Notes under the pieces: model-generated
What the model was told of the DNA's origin: nothing
Seen by the model: only the letters and a program-made list of their open reading frames with translations
Database searches by the model: none
Translations under genes and position numbers: made by a program
In this document: positions 7,526 to 13,478 of the stretch, one piece after another
How the letters are laid out: each line of letters opens with the position of its first letter
How positions within the stretch are numbered: the stretch's first letter is position 1
Assembly: GCA_964432945.1 (NCBI GenBank)
Contig: CAYSPO010000036.1
Span: 1 to 13,478 of the forward strand
DNA length: 13,478 nt
Reading direction: 5' to 3'
Source of the DNA: CAYSPO01 sp964432945
GTDB taxonomy: Bacteria > Bacillota > Clostridia > Tissierellales > Peptoniphilaceae

Positions 7526-7558
7526 AAAGAACCAGATAATAATTTGTCTGGTTCTTTT
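7525..7558 (-). terminator. Terminator after the DUF3841 gene
   Basis: A perfect 12-bp inverted repeat, AAAAGAACCAGA (7525-7536) and TCTGGTTCTTTT (7547-7558), with a 10-base loop. Because the stem ends in A/T runs it can act as an intrinsic terminator in both directions; on the minus strand it lies 18 bases past the stop of the upstream gene. Its downstream arm touches the TG of the tadA promoter. Confidence 0.75.
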
Positions 7559-7576
7559 TGATAGTAATATAATATT

Positions 7577-8212
7577 TTACTTTAGATTAATAAGATGACT
7601 TTCTAAATCATTTCCCATATCCTTTGTTATTTCAAAAAGGTCTTCTCCATCTTTAACTATATGTTTAACCCATTCTTCTTTAATTTCCCAAATATTAGCT
7701 TGAACTTTAAATTCATCAAACTCATCCAGCTCAAAAATTCTCTCCCATGAATCTTTAATCTTTTTTTCTTCTATAGGAAACATTCCCTTGTACTTTCCAT
7801 CAATCATTTCAAATTTACTTTTAATTCCCAACTTCTCTAAATTTTTATTAAAAGCAATTTCATCTTTTTTATCCTTACCTATATATAAATTGTTAAGCAC
7901 ATAGTCCCATTTAATTGAAGAAAAATAAATAACTTCTTCAAAAGGAACTTCTAGACAATAAACCAAAGAGTTTTCATCTGGTCTTAGGCAGTTATCTCTA
8001 CTAACTGAACACCAAATAGGATATTCTATTCCCTTTGGTCTAGGTACTATTTTTTCTGCCATTTCTACAAATTTATTATATTTTTCAGAAAAAAAGTCTG
8101 CTATATCCATCATATGAAGTCTGACATATATTTCTTTGTTAGTCATTCTTCCTTTGTTTTCTAATTCATAAATTGAGTTTTTATGTTGTTTAGTATAAAG
8201 ATTTACTTTCAT
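7577..8212 (-). CDS. DUF3841 domain protein of unknown function
   Basis: A 211-residue soluble protein with no signal peptide or membrane segment. It matches what I recall of the DUF3841 family: N-terminal YTKQHKNSIYELENKG (6-21), PKGIEYPIWCSV (59-70), a KWDYVLNNLYIG segment (101-112), and the SWERIF motif (155-160). It is rich in Trp, Lys and Glu. The biochemical role of the family is unknown to me. The start is supported by AAGGAG 7-8 bases upstream of ATG. It stands alone between two terminators, so it is probably monocistronic; I could not find a clear promoter in front of it. Neighbouring genes give no clue to its job. Confidence 0.75.
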   Translation of the reverse strand: MKVNLYTKQHKNSIYELENKGRMTNKEIYVRLHMMDIADFFSEKYNKFVEMAEKIVPRPKGIEYPIWCSVSRDNCLRPDENSLVYCLEVPFEEVIYFSSIKWDYVLNNLYIGKDKKDEIAFNKNLEKLGIKSKFEMIDGKYKGMFPIEEKKIKDSWERIFELDEFDEFKVQANIWEIKEEWVKHIVKDGEDLFEITKDMGNDLESHLINLK

Positions 8213-8287
8213 GGCTAGCTCCTTTTAGTTATAGAGTACTTATAATATTATTCTTATTTACTTATACCCTTAGTTTTAAAAATATAT

Positions 8288-8307
8288 TCATGTTTTCTCA
8301 TGTTTTC
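8288..8307. repeat. Tandem 10-bp repeat upstream of the DUF3841 gene
   Basis: TCATGTTTTC occurs twice head to tail (8288-8297 and 8298-8307), about 80 bases before the DUF3841 start. The copies are identical and one helical turn apart, which would suit two protomers of a DNA-binding protein, but a chance duplication is equally possible. Confidence 0.6.
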
Positions 8308-8322
8308 TATAGATAAATAAGC

Positions 8323-8351
8323 AAAAACGGCGCCAGGAGAGTTAGGCGCCG
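8323..8351 (-). terminator. Intrinsic terminator of the grdI-grdH-BCCT operon
   Basis: On the minus strand CGGCGCC (8345-8351) pairs perfectly with GGCGCCG (8328-8334) around a 10-base loop, followed at once by five T residues (8323-8327). It lies 28 bases past the stop codon of the transporter gene and is the most GC-rich structure in an AT-rich region, a classical strong terminator. Confidence 0.9.
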
Positions 8352-8378
8352 CTAGTGAATTAAGAGTAGTTTAACTTT

Positions 8379-9866
8379 TTAAATATCTTCTTCTTTTAGA
8401 GCCTTAACAAAGGCTATCATTAAGAAAATCATTACAAATGCAAATGGGAATGCTGCAACTATTGATGCAGTTTGAAGAACTTCAAGTCCTCCTGCTAACA
8501 TAAGTCCATAAGCTACAACAGCCATTAAAACTCCCCAAAGTCCAAGAGCTTTTTTACTTGGATTAAGGGTTCCACCCTCTGACATCATACCTAAGGCATA
8601 AGTACCTGAATTGGCTGATGTTACAAAGAATGTAAATACTAAAATAATTATTACAACTGATAAAACATTACCAAATGGCACTGTTTCAAGTACATGGAAG
8701 ATTGCACTTTCAGTTACTTCTGTTGCTTTTACTGCGAATTCTGCACCTTGGTTAATTCCAATAGTTCCAAAAATAGCAAACCAGATAAATGAACCTAAGG
8801 CAGGAACTACTGTTACACCTGCAACAAATTCTCTAATAGTTCTTCCTTTGGATATTCTAGCTATAAAAGCACCAGAGAATGGAGCCCAAGCTATCCACCA
8901 AGCCCAATAGAATACTCTCCAGCCATAGATCCATGAGTTGTCTCCCCATGCTGATAAGGCCATTGAGTCAGGAATAATCCTGTATATATATTGTCCTATT
9001 GTGCTTACTAACATTTCAAGGATATTCCTAGTTGGCCCTAGAACAAATAATACTGCCATAATTCCACCAGCTATATAAATATTTATATCAGCTATTAGCG
9101 AAATACCCTTATCAATACCTATTAAAGCTGTTCCTACATATAAAACAGTAGCAACTACTATAATAATAAGGATTGTAAAATCATTTTGAGGTACGTCAAA
9201 TAAATAATTTAACCCTGAATTTATTTGCATAGCCCCAAGCCCTAAAGAAGTCCCGATACCAGCAACTGTTGCAAAAATTGCAAGAATATCAACTAATTTA
9301 CCAATTGGTCCTTTTGCCCCTTCATCTCCAATTAAAGGAATCAAAGCACTAGAAACTAAGGCTGGCTTATTTTTTCTAAATTGCATATAAGCCATAGGAA
9401 GTGCTACCACTGCATAAGCTGCCCATGGATGAAGTCCCCAATGCATAAATGATGCAAAAAGAGCGAATTCTCCTGCTTCAGGCGAGCCTGGTGTTAGGCC
9501 GTAAATCGGATTAGGCCCAAGAAAATGAGTTAAAGGTTCTGCAGCTCCCCAGAAAACAAGTCCAACTCCCATACCTGCTGAAAATAGCATTGCAAACCAT
9601 GAGAGAGTAGTATGTTCTGGCTTAGAGTCATCAGGTCCAAGTCTTACAACTCCATATTTTGAAAAAGCAAGAGCTAAGACAAAAACTATAAAAGCAAACA
9701 TAATAGCAAGGTAAAACCAAGAAAAGTTTAATGTAAGCCAATTAAAAGCTATACTTGCTGAATTACCCATAGATTGAGGTGAGAGGATACCCCAAGCTGC
9801 AACCAGGATTGTGACTATAAGGGAGATAATAAATACTGAACTAGGTTTATTTCTATTATTTTCCAT
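8379..9866 (-). CDS. BCCT-family transporter, probably glycine betaine uptake (BetT/OpuD-like)
   Basis: Secondary carrier of the betaine/carnitine/choline family in the cytoplasmic membrane. The 495 residues form about 12 hydrophobic helices. Family motifs are SAGMGVGLVFWGAAEP (96-111), the unwound TM3 segment resembling sodium-coupled betaine carriers; HWGLHPW (142-148); and the signature VFYWAWWIAWAPFSG (318-332), whose Trp323, Trp324 and Trp327 correspond to the aromatic box that binds the quaternary ammonium group in BetP. There is no long C-terminal osmosensing tail. It follows grdH by 47 bases, with AAGGAG before its ATG, and ends the operon. That context says the carrier feeds betaine to the reductase rather than serving only osmoprotection (inference). 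Choline or carnitine cannot be excluded. Confidence 0.88.
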   Translation of the reverse strand: MENNRNKPSSVFIISLIVTILVAAWGILSPQSMGNSASIAFNWLTLNFSWFYLAIMFAFIVFVLALAFSKYGVVRLGPDDSKPEHTTLSWFAMLFSAGMGVGLVFWGAAEPLTHFLGPNPIYGLTPGSPEAGEFALFASFMHWGLHPWAAYAVVALPMAYMQFRKNKPALVSSALIPLIGDEGAKGPIGKLVDILAIFATVAGIGTSLGLGAMQINSGLNYLFDVPQNDFTILIIIVVATVLYVGTALIGIDKGISLIADINIYIAGGIMAVLFVLGPTRNILEMLVSTIGQYIYRIIPDSMALSAWGDNSWIYGWRVFYWAWWIAWAPFSGAFIARISKGRTIREFVAGVTVVPALGSFIWFAIFGTIGINQGAEFAVKATEVTESAIFHVLETVPFGNVLSVVIIILVFTFFVTSANSGTYALGMMSEGGTLNPSKKALGLWGVLMAVVAYGLMLAGGLEVLQTASIVAAFPFAFVMIFLMIAFVKALKEEDI

Positions 9867-9885
9867 ATTAATTCTCCTTTTATTT

Positions 9886-9908
9886 TAGGGGCTAAAGATA
9901 AGCCCCTA
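9886..9908 (-). promoter_or_regulatory. Intercistronic stem-loop between grdH and the BCCT gene
   Basis: TAGGGGCT (9886-9893) and AGCCCCTA (9901-9908) form a perfect 8-bp stem with a 7-base loop, starting 5 bases after the grdH stop. On the transcribed strand it is followed by AAAATAAAA, not a U-tract, so it should not terminate. It may protect the grdIH part of the mRNA or mark a processing site (inference). Confidence 0.65.
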
Positions 9909-9913
9909 TTGTT

Positions 9914-11215
9914 CTAAAATATAGTTGATTCTTCTACATCAACTGTAAGGGCTTCAACAGCTCTTTTAACTCTTGAATATCTTAATTTATATTGGTCTTC
10001 CTTGCTATCTGCTGGGTTTCCTAATGGATAAGGAATAGAGATTGTTGGAACAATCCTATTAGTACCTACTGTTTGAGCAACAGGAACTAGGTTACAAAGC
10101 ATAACTATTGGCATACCAGATCTTTCAATTTCTCTAAGCATTGTTGCACCGCAACGTGTACAAGTACCTCAGGTGGAAATCATTATAGCTCCGTCAACGC
10201 CATCTTCTTCAAGTTTTGCTAATATTTCTTTACCCATTCTAGCTGCTTCGGCTTGTGTTGTACCAGTTCCAACTGTTGAATAAAAGTATTGGTGTAGTTC
10301 ACCGATAACACCTTCTTCTTCAAGTTGTCTCATTACGTCTAATGGTACGATAACATTTGGATCTGCGTTTGCTGCAGCTGGGTCAAATCCTGCATGAATA
10401 GTTTTGAATACTCCTGATTCAAGTCTATCCATATCAGAAACATCATATCTTCCCCATCTAGTAGCTGAAGCAGATTGAATACCATCAGGATTATCAACTG
10501 GAACGATACCACCTGAAGTTACAATTGCTATCTTAGCTTTAGATAAATCTTTAATAGCTTTACCTGGAGCTACAACCTCTTTAGGCTCGATTACAAGTTC
10601 TGTTTGATAATCTTCTCCATTTAGTTTAGCGATAAGCATTTTAACTCCACGAACTGCTGCTGGAACTGGCTCGTCTAGCCAAACTTGGTGTCTAATTCCT
10701 CTTGGGAAATAAGAGTCAACATCTGCTGATCCTACTTCTTCGCCTCTAAATATTTTATTAGCGTGGTTTGTAATTAAACTAACATCATGCTTCATACCTG
10801 CTGCAGATCTTTCACCCTTGAAAATTCTAAGATTTTTCTTAAACATTTCAACTCCAGGGTTTTCTTCATTCATAGATGTTAATGCTGGTACATTGAATTT
10901 CTCTTGAATAGCTGTACCAACCATACCACAAGCTACTCCATATCTACCAGCATTGAAAGCAGGTCCTGCTATAAATAAGTCGAAGTCTAAGTCTTTAATT
11001 AAATCCATAATTTCTTCAACTGCTTCTTCTTTTTTCTCACCAAGATAGTTGTCCCCGCAAATGATTGTGTGAGTTATTTCTCCACCTTCTAAATTGCCTT
11101 GAAAAGCTCTACCAGGTCCAACTACACCTTCAACTAATTTTGGTCCCATGTGGGCTGTATCTTCCCCACCTTCACCAGCGAAAAATTGATTAATGTAATG
11201 TATAACTTTTTTCAT
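9914..11215 (-). CDS. grdH: Betaine reductase component B, beta subunit (selenoprotein)
   Basis: Substrate-activating selenoprotein of betaine reductase. With GrdI it binds betaine and transfers a carboxymethyl group to the selenoprotein GrdA, releasing trimethylamine. The reading frame has an in-frame TGA at 10169-10171 (residue 349) within ISTUGTCTRCGAT; the protein continues in frame for 84 residues to TAG, total 433 residues, as expected for GrdB/F/H proteins. The UxxCxxC motif is Sec349, Cys352, Cys355. Other family segments are HYINQFF (6-12), AGPAFNAGRYG (83-93) and IVTSGGIVP (231-239). The start is placed at 11215, not the upstream in-frame ATG at 11257, because AGGGGTGA (11221-11228) lies 5 bases before it, overlapping the grdI stop, and the family begins there. 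GrdB (glycine) or GrdF (sarcosine) are alternatives; the neighbours favour betaine. Confidence 0.9.
10143..10155 (-). promoter_or_regulatory. Candidate bacterial SECIS hairpin of grdH
   Basis: Starting 13 bases after the UGA codon, the mRNA can fold into a 5-bp stem GUUGC / GCAAC closed by a GGU loop. A short stem with a G-U-bearing loop at this distance is what the SelB-dependent SECIS of bacterial selenoprotein genes looks like (known for E. coli fdhF). The element lies within codons for the conserved CTRCGAT segment. Lower stem pairs are unclear. Confidence 0.6.
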
Positions 11216-11226
11216 TTTAGTCACCC

Positions 11227-12555
11227 CTAAAAATCTTTCATAGTCTTTACTGACCAACCAGCGATTTGGTCACCACAGAACATTGCATTGTTTTCCATGA
11301 TCACTGACCCATCTTCTCTAACTGAAGGTCCTAAGATTTCATCTCCAGCCCATCCGCCAGATAAACCATCTCTAGCAAGAGCTTCAAGTTCACCTATTAC
11401 TTCATCAGCTGGTTCAAGTTCAATAAGTTCGGATACATTTCCTGTTGATACTAAAGCATCTGCTTTGTCACTTAATACTACAAGCGGCTGGCTTGCTCCA
11501 TCTCTACCAGTAGCTTCGTTTGAAATACCAACAGTTTTAATTCCTGCGTTTTCTAAAGCTACAATTTGATTAGTATAGTCAACATCTGGGTTACCATATC
11601 CTTCTTCTGTAACTACTGCTCCATCTGCACCAAGTGCTTTGGCAATATTTACTACAAAAAGAATTGATCTTTCTTTTTGCTCTAAGGCAACATTTAGGTT
11701 AGACATTATTACTCCAAGGAAGTTAATTGACTTACCATGTTCTGCATAAAGTTCTTTAATAGTTGGGAAGTTTTGCATATCATAAGTTGCCCATTTTGAT
11801 GATGAAGGCATAAAGGAACCAGATATGATAGCTCCGTCTAAAACTTCATTTGGATTCATAAATGTTGGAATAAAGTGGTTCATATCCCATCCATATAATA
11901 AGTCGTTGTATCCCATTTCTTCCATTTGAGATTGAGGTTGCATTACTAAAACAACACTTGGAAGTGCTTTCACTTCTTCTGATCTTTTATTAAGAGCTTC
12001 AAACTCAAAAGTTTCTATATCTTCTGGTTCCTCTTGGACAACCGTTTGTCCTAAGTATTCAGCAAACTTATGAGTAGCAAGTCTTATTGCTGTATTCTTC
12101 TTTTGTTGTTCTCTTTGCTCTTTTATTTCATTAGTTTCAGCTACTATACAGATATTAATTAAACTTCCAAAGTAAGTATATTTTTGACCTTCGCCAAACA
12201 TATCTACAAGCCCATCGCCAAAAGAACCCCAATGTCTACCAACGCCTAAAACACTTACACCTTTTAGGGCATGGATAACTCCTTCTCCTGCAGAAACAAC
12301 TTCTCCTGTAACTCCTGGGAAAACTGACCTTCCGTCTGGTCTAATTCTTGGTTCAGCTGCTTCTTTAATTGGAACGATTCTTTTTCTCTCTCCTGGTTTA
12401 GCGATTTTGATTTCAACACCTGTGATATTTTCATCTTGTAAGATAAATGCTTCTGCCTCTTCCTTATTAATAGTAAGAACAGAATCCTTAAAAGATGTCG
12501 TATCACCAAAGACTACATCTTTAACATAGAAATTTCCTATTTCTAATTTTTTCAT
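11227..12555 (-). CDS. grdI: Betaine reductase component B, alpha subunit
   Basis: Second subunit of the betaine-specific component B, paralogous to GrdE (glycine) and GrdG (sarcosine). The 442-residue protein starts MKKLEIGNFYVKDVVFGD, like other family members, and has GRSVFPGVTGEV (75-86), HALKGVSVLG (95-104), FMNPNEVLDGAI (232-243) and VSTGNVSELIEL (369-380). GrdE and GrdG are pro-proteins cut before a cysteine near residue 240 that becomes a pyruvoyl group. Here the only cysteines are Cys136 and Cys427; the 244-265 region reads SGSFMPSSSKWATYD. A quaternary amine cannot form the Schiff base that pyruvoyl is for, so this absence fits betaine. Start: AGGAGGT (12560-12566) just before ATG. 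First gene of the operon; 11 bases separate it from grdH. Confidence 0.9.
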   Translation of the reverse strand: MKKLEIGNFYVKDVVFGDTTSFKDSVLTINKEEAEAFILQDENITGVEIKIAKPGERKRIVPIKEAAEPRIRPDGRSVFPGVTGEVVSAGEGVIHALKGVSVLGVGRHWGSFGDGLVDMFGEGQKYTYFGSLINICIVAETNEIKEQREQQKKNTAIRLATHKFAEYLGQTVVQEEPEDIETFEFEALNKRSEEVKALPSVVLVMQPQSQMEEMGYNDLLYGWDMNHFIPTFMNPNEVLDGAIISGSFMPSSSKWATYDMQNFPTIKELYAEHGKSINFLGVIMSNLNVALEQKERSILFVVNIAKALGADGAVVTEEGYGNPDVDYTNQIVALENAGIKTVGISNEATGRDGASQPLVVLSDKADALVSTGNVSELIELEPADEVIGELEALARDGLSGGWAGDEILGPSVREDGSVIMENNAMFCGDQIAGWSVKTMKDF

Positions 12556-12600
12556 GGTGACCTCCTATACGTTTTTGAATTAATATAATGCGAGTAATTT

Positions 12601-12614
12601 ATAATCATGATTAT
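12601..12614. promoter_or_regulatory. Operator-like 14-bp palindrome at the grdI transcription start
   Basis: ATAATCATGATTAT is a perfect palindrome with no spacer. It begins about two bases after the predicted transcription start (about 12616), the typical place for a repressor operator that blocks initiation or early elongation. The binding protein is unknown and no regulator gene lies in the window. Confidence 0.55.
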
Positions 12615-12622
12615 TTATCTCA

Positions 12623-12651
12623 ATATTAAACGTTTTCATAAGACTTGTCAA
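12623..12651 (-). promoter_or_regulatory. Sigma-A promoter of the grdI-grdH-BCCT operon
   Basis: A perfect TTGACA (12646-12651) and TAATAT (12623-12628) are 17 bases apart on the minus strand, with A/T-rich sequence upstream that could serve as an UP element. The predicted start near 12616 leaves a leader of about 60 bases before grdI. This is the best -35 box in the window, suggesting high maximal expression. Confidence 0.8.
12624..12639. promoter_or_regulatory. Possible cre (CcpA) site inside the grdI promoter
   Basis: On the minus strand ATGAAAACGTTTAATA matches the palindromic cre consensus WTGAAARCGYTTTCAW at 13 of 16 positions, with the left half and the central CG perfect. It fills the -35/-10 spacer and overlaps the -10 box, where CcpA binding would repress. 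Whether this organism has CcpA cannot be seen here. Confidence 0.4.
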
Positions 12652-12742
12652 TGCTTTTAATATCTAATACCTTTTGCTTATGATGATTTTTAAAAGTTTT
12701 GTTTATTTTTTATCCAATTAAATATTGATAAGGCTTCTAATA

Positions 12743-12776
12743 AAAAAACAAAATAACCTACAAAAGTAGGTTATTT
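12743..12776 (-). terminator. Terminator after the metallophosphoesterase gene
   Basis: AAATAACCTAC (12751-12761) and GTAGGTTATTT (12766-12776) form a perfect 11-bp stem with a TTTT loop on the transcribed strand, followed by TGTTTTTTT down to 12742. It lies about 75 bases past the stop codon, in an otherwise featureless AT-rich stretch, and insulates the betaine reductase operon from upstream transcription. Confidence 0.85.
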
Positions 12777-12852
12777 CAAGGTCTTCATTATTAATTTAAT
12801 ATTACAAAAAAACATTTGTTAATTTATCGTAATATATAAGCTTTGATTATAA

Positions 12853-13478
12853 TTAATTCTTTTCTTTAGATAAGTTTATAATAACTAGTTCAGGTTTATT
12901 ACCAAAGCGAATAGGAAAAATACTGTTGCCTAGTCCTCTACTTATCAGCATTTTGCTTTCATTCTTTGTATAAATTCCTTTTGTGAATTTCGGAAAAAAT
13001 CCTTGATTAGGAGAGAATAGACCACCTATAAAAGGTAATCTTATCTGTCCACCATGAGCATGTCCACTAAGAATTAAATCAAATCCTTTCTTTTCGTAAA
13101 AAGAAAATAAATCAGGTCTATGGGCTAAGAGTAACTTAAATCTCTGACTGGTTTTTATTTTATCTAATCTAAAAGGAGTTGTAGTTTTATTAGAGTTTGA
13201 AAATCTGTAAAATTCAGGATCTATAAATCCACAGATATTAATTCTCCCAATAGGTGAATTAATTATTTCACATCTGTCTTCTAATACTATGACATCTCTT
13301 TCAGTTAAGGATTCTCTAAGCTTGGGATACTTTGAACATCTACCTTCATGGTTTCCTGGAATATAATATATAGGACAGGTATTTTCTATCCTATCTATAA
13401 AATCCAAGGCCCTTGGAATATCTGTGCGATTAGAGTCAATTAAATCTCCAGTTATCGCTATTATATCTGGATTTTCTT
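12853..13478 (-). CDS. Calcineurin-like metallophosphoesterase (YkuE/YaeI-like), N-terminus beyond the window
   Basis: The frame is open to the right edge; its first visible residues are ENPDIIAITGDLIDSN, so the gene starts outside the window. The 207 visible residues hold the metal-binding motifs GDLID, GNHEGR and SGHAHGGQIRLP in the proper order, and end with SRGLGNSIFPIRFGNKPELVIINL, the C-terminal pattern of YkuE/YaeI-type phosphoesterases. The first motif (DxH) and any membrane anchor would be in the missing part. A TTG at 13407 is only an internal Leu codon, since conserved metal-binding sequence lies before it. Relatives act on phospholipid-type phosphodiesters such as UDP-diacylglucosamine or are uncharacterised; the substrate cannot be given. 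Transcribed apart from the grd operon. Confidence 0.88.
   Translation of the reverse strand, partial: ENPDIIAITGDLIDSNRTDIPRALDFIDRIENTCPIYYIPGNHEGRCSKYPKLRESLTERDVIVLEDRCEIINSPIGRINICGFIDPEFYRFSNSNKTTTPFRLDKIKTSQRFKLLLAHRPDLFSFYEKKGFDLILSGHAHGGQIRLPFIGGLFSPNQGFFPKFTKGIYTKNESKMLISRGLGNSIFPIRFGNKPELVIINLSKEKN

Noticed and set aside
10169..10171. In-frame stop suggesting that grdH is a pseudogene or two genes
   Set aside because: The residues on both sides are conserved family sequence and the TGA is at the known selenocysteine position; a SECIS-like hairpin follows.
11216..11257. Upstream in-frame ATG that would lengthen grdH by 14 residues and overlap grdI
   Set aside because: The extra residues do not resemble the family N-terminus, and a good ribosome binding site sits 5 bases before the ATG at 11215.
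12264..12509. Minus-strand open frame of 81 codons within grdI, and one of 67 codons at 6365-6568 within livJ
   Set aside because: They are alternative frames of conserved genes, with Leu/Lys/Gln-rich translations typical of shadow frames.
9914..12555. Assignment as glycine reductase GrdB/GrdE or sarcosine reductase GrdF/GrdG
   Set aside because: No cysteine at the pyruvoyl-forming region of the alpha subunit, and a BCCT carrier in the operon; betaine reductase fits better, though only alignment would settle it.
12777..12852. AT-rich stretch after the metallophosphoesterase stop, examined for a small gene or RNA
   Set aside because: No frame with a ribosome binding site and no stable structure other than the terminator; it looks like plain 3' untranslated sequence.
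13405..13407. TTG as start codon of the metallophosphoesterase
   Set aside because: Conserved metal-binding sequence (ITGDLID) lies upstream in the same frame, so the gene is simply cut by the window edge.

Overview
The window is AT-rich and reads as chromosome from a low-GC, amino-acid-fermenting anaerobic Firmicute (Clostridia/Tissierellia type). The evidence is strong AGGAGG-type ribosome binding sites, sigma-A-like promoters, U-tract terminators, an oxygen-sensitive indolepyruvate:ferredoxin oxidoreductase and a selenocysteine-containing betaine reductase. Genus is not decidable from the sequence; Peptoniphilaceae or Tissierella relatives are a guess. Every supported gene lies on the minus strand, so transcription runs from high to low coordinates.

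Layout in transcription order (right to left). (1) 12853-13478: a metallophosphoesterase missing its N-terminus at the window edge, closed by a terminator at 12743-12776. (2) 8379-12555: a three-gene operon, grdI - grdH - BCCT transporter, with a strong promoter at 12623-12651, a catabolite-repression-like site inside it, a perfect 14-bp palindrome at the transcription start, and a terminator at 8323-8351. grdH is read through an in-frame UGA as selenocysteine; conceptual translation without recoding splits it in two. (3) 7577-8212: a lone DUF3841 protein. (4) 7064-7510: tadA, apparently transcribed from an extended -10 promoter as a leaderless mRNA. (5) 2398-6932: a complete branched-chain amino acid ABC importer, livJ-livH-livM-livG-livF, with its own promoter, a UUCG hairpin after the binding-protein gene and a terminator at 2355-2390. 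(6) 1-2254: iorA and the first part of iorB, with their own promoter.

How it fits together: the window holds parts of both halves of Stickland-type metabolism. IorAB oxidises aryl pyruvates derived from aromatic amino acids to acyl-CoA and reduced ferredoxin. The Liv system imports (mostly branched-chain) amino acids. Betaine reductase uses reducing power to cleave glycine betaine to trimethylamine and an acetyl group that leaves as acetyl phosphate, and the BCCT carrier next to it probably supplies the betaine. The partner proteins GrdA, GrdC, GrdD and the thioredoxin system are not in the window and must be encoded elsewhere. Betaine is preferred over glycine or sarcosine as substrate because the alpha subunit has no cysteine in the region where GrdE/GrdG are cleaved to form a pyruvoyl group, and because of the BCCT gene.

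I did not find a wholly new multi-gene system. The points most worth a second look are regulatory: the operator-like palindrome and cre-like site of the betaine operon, the leaderless tadA promoter embedded in a terminator, and the leader and hairpins of the liv operon. No tRNA, rRNA, CRISPR array, insertion sequence or prophage remnant was seen.
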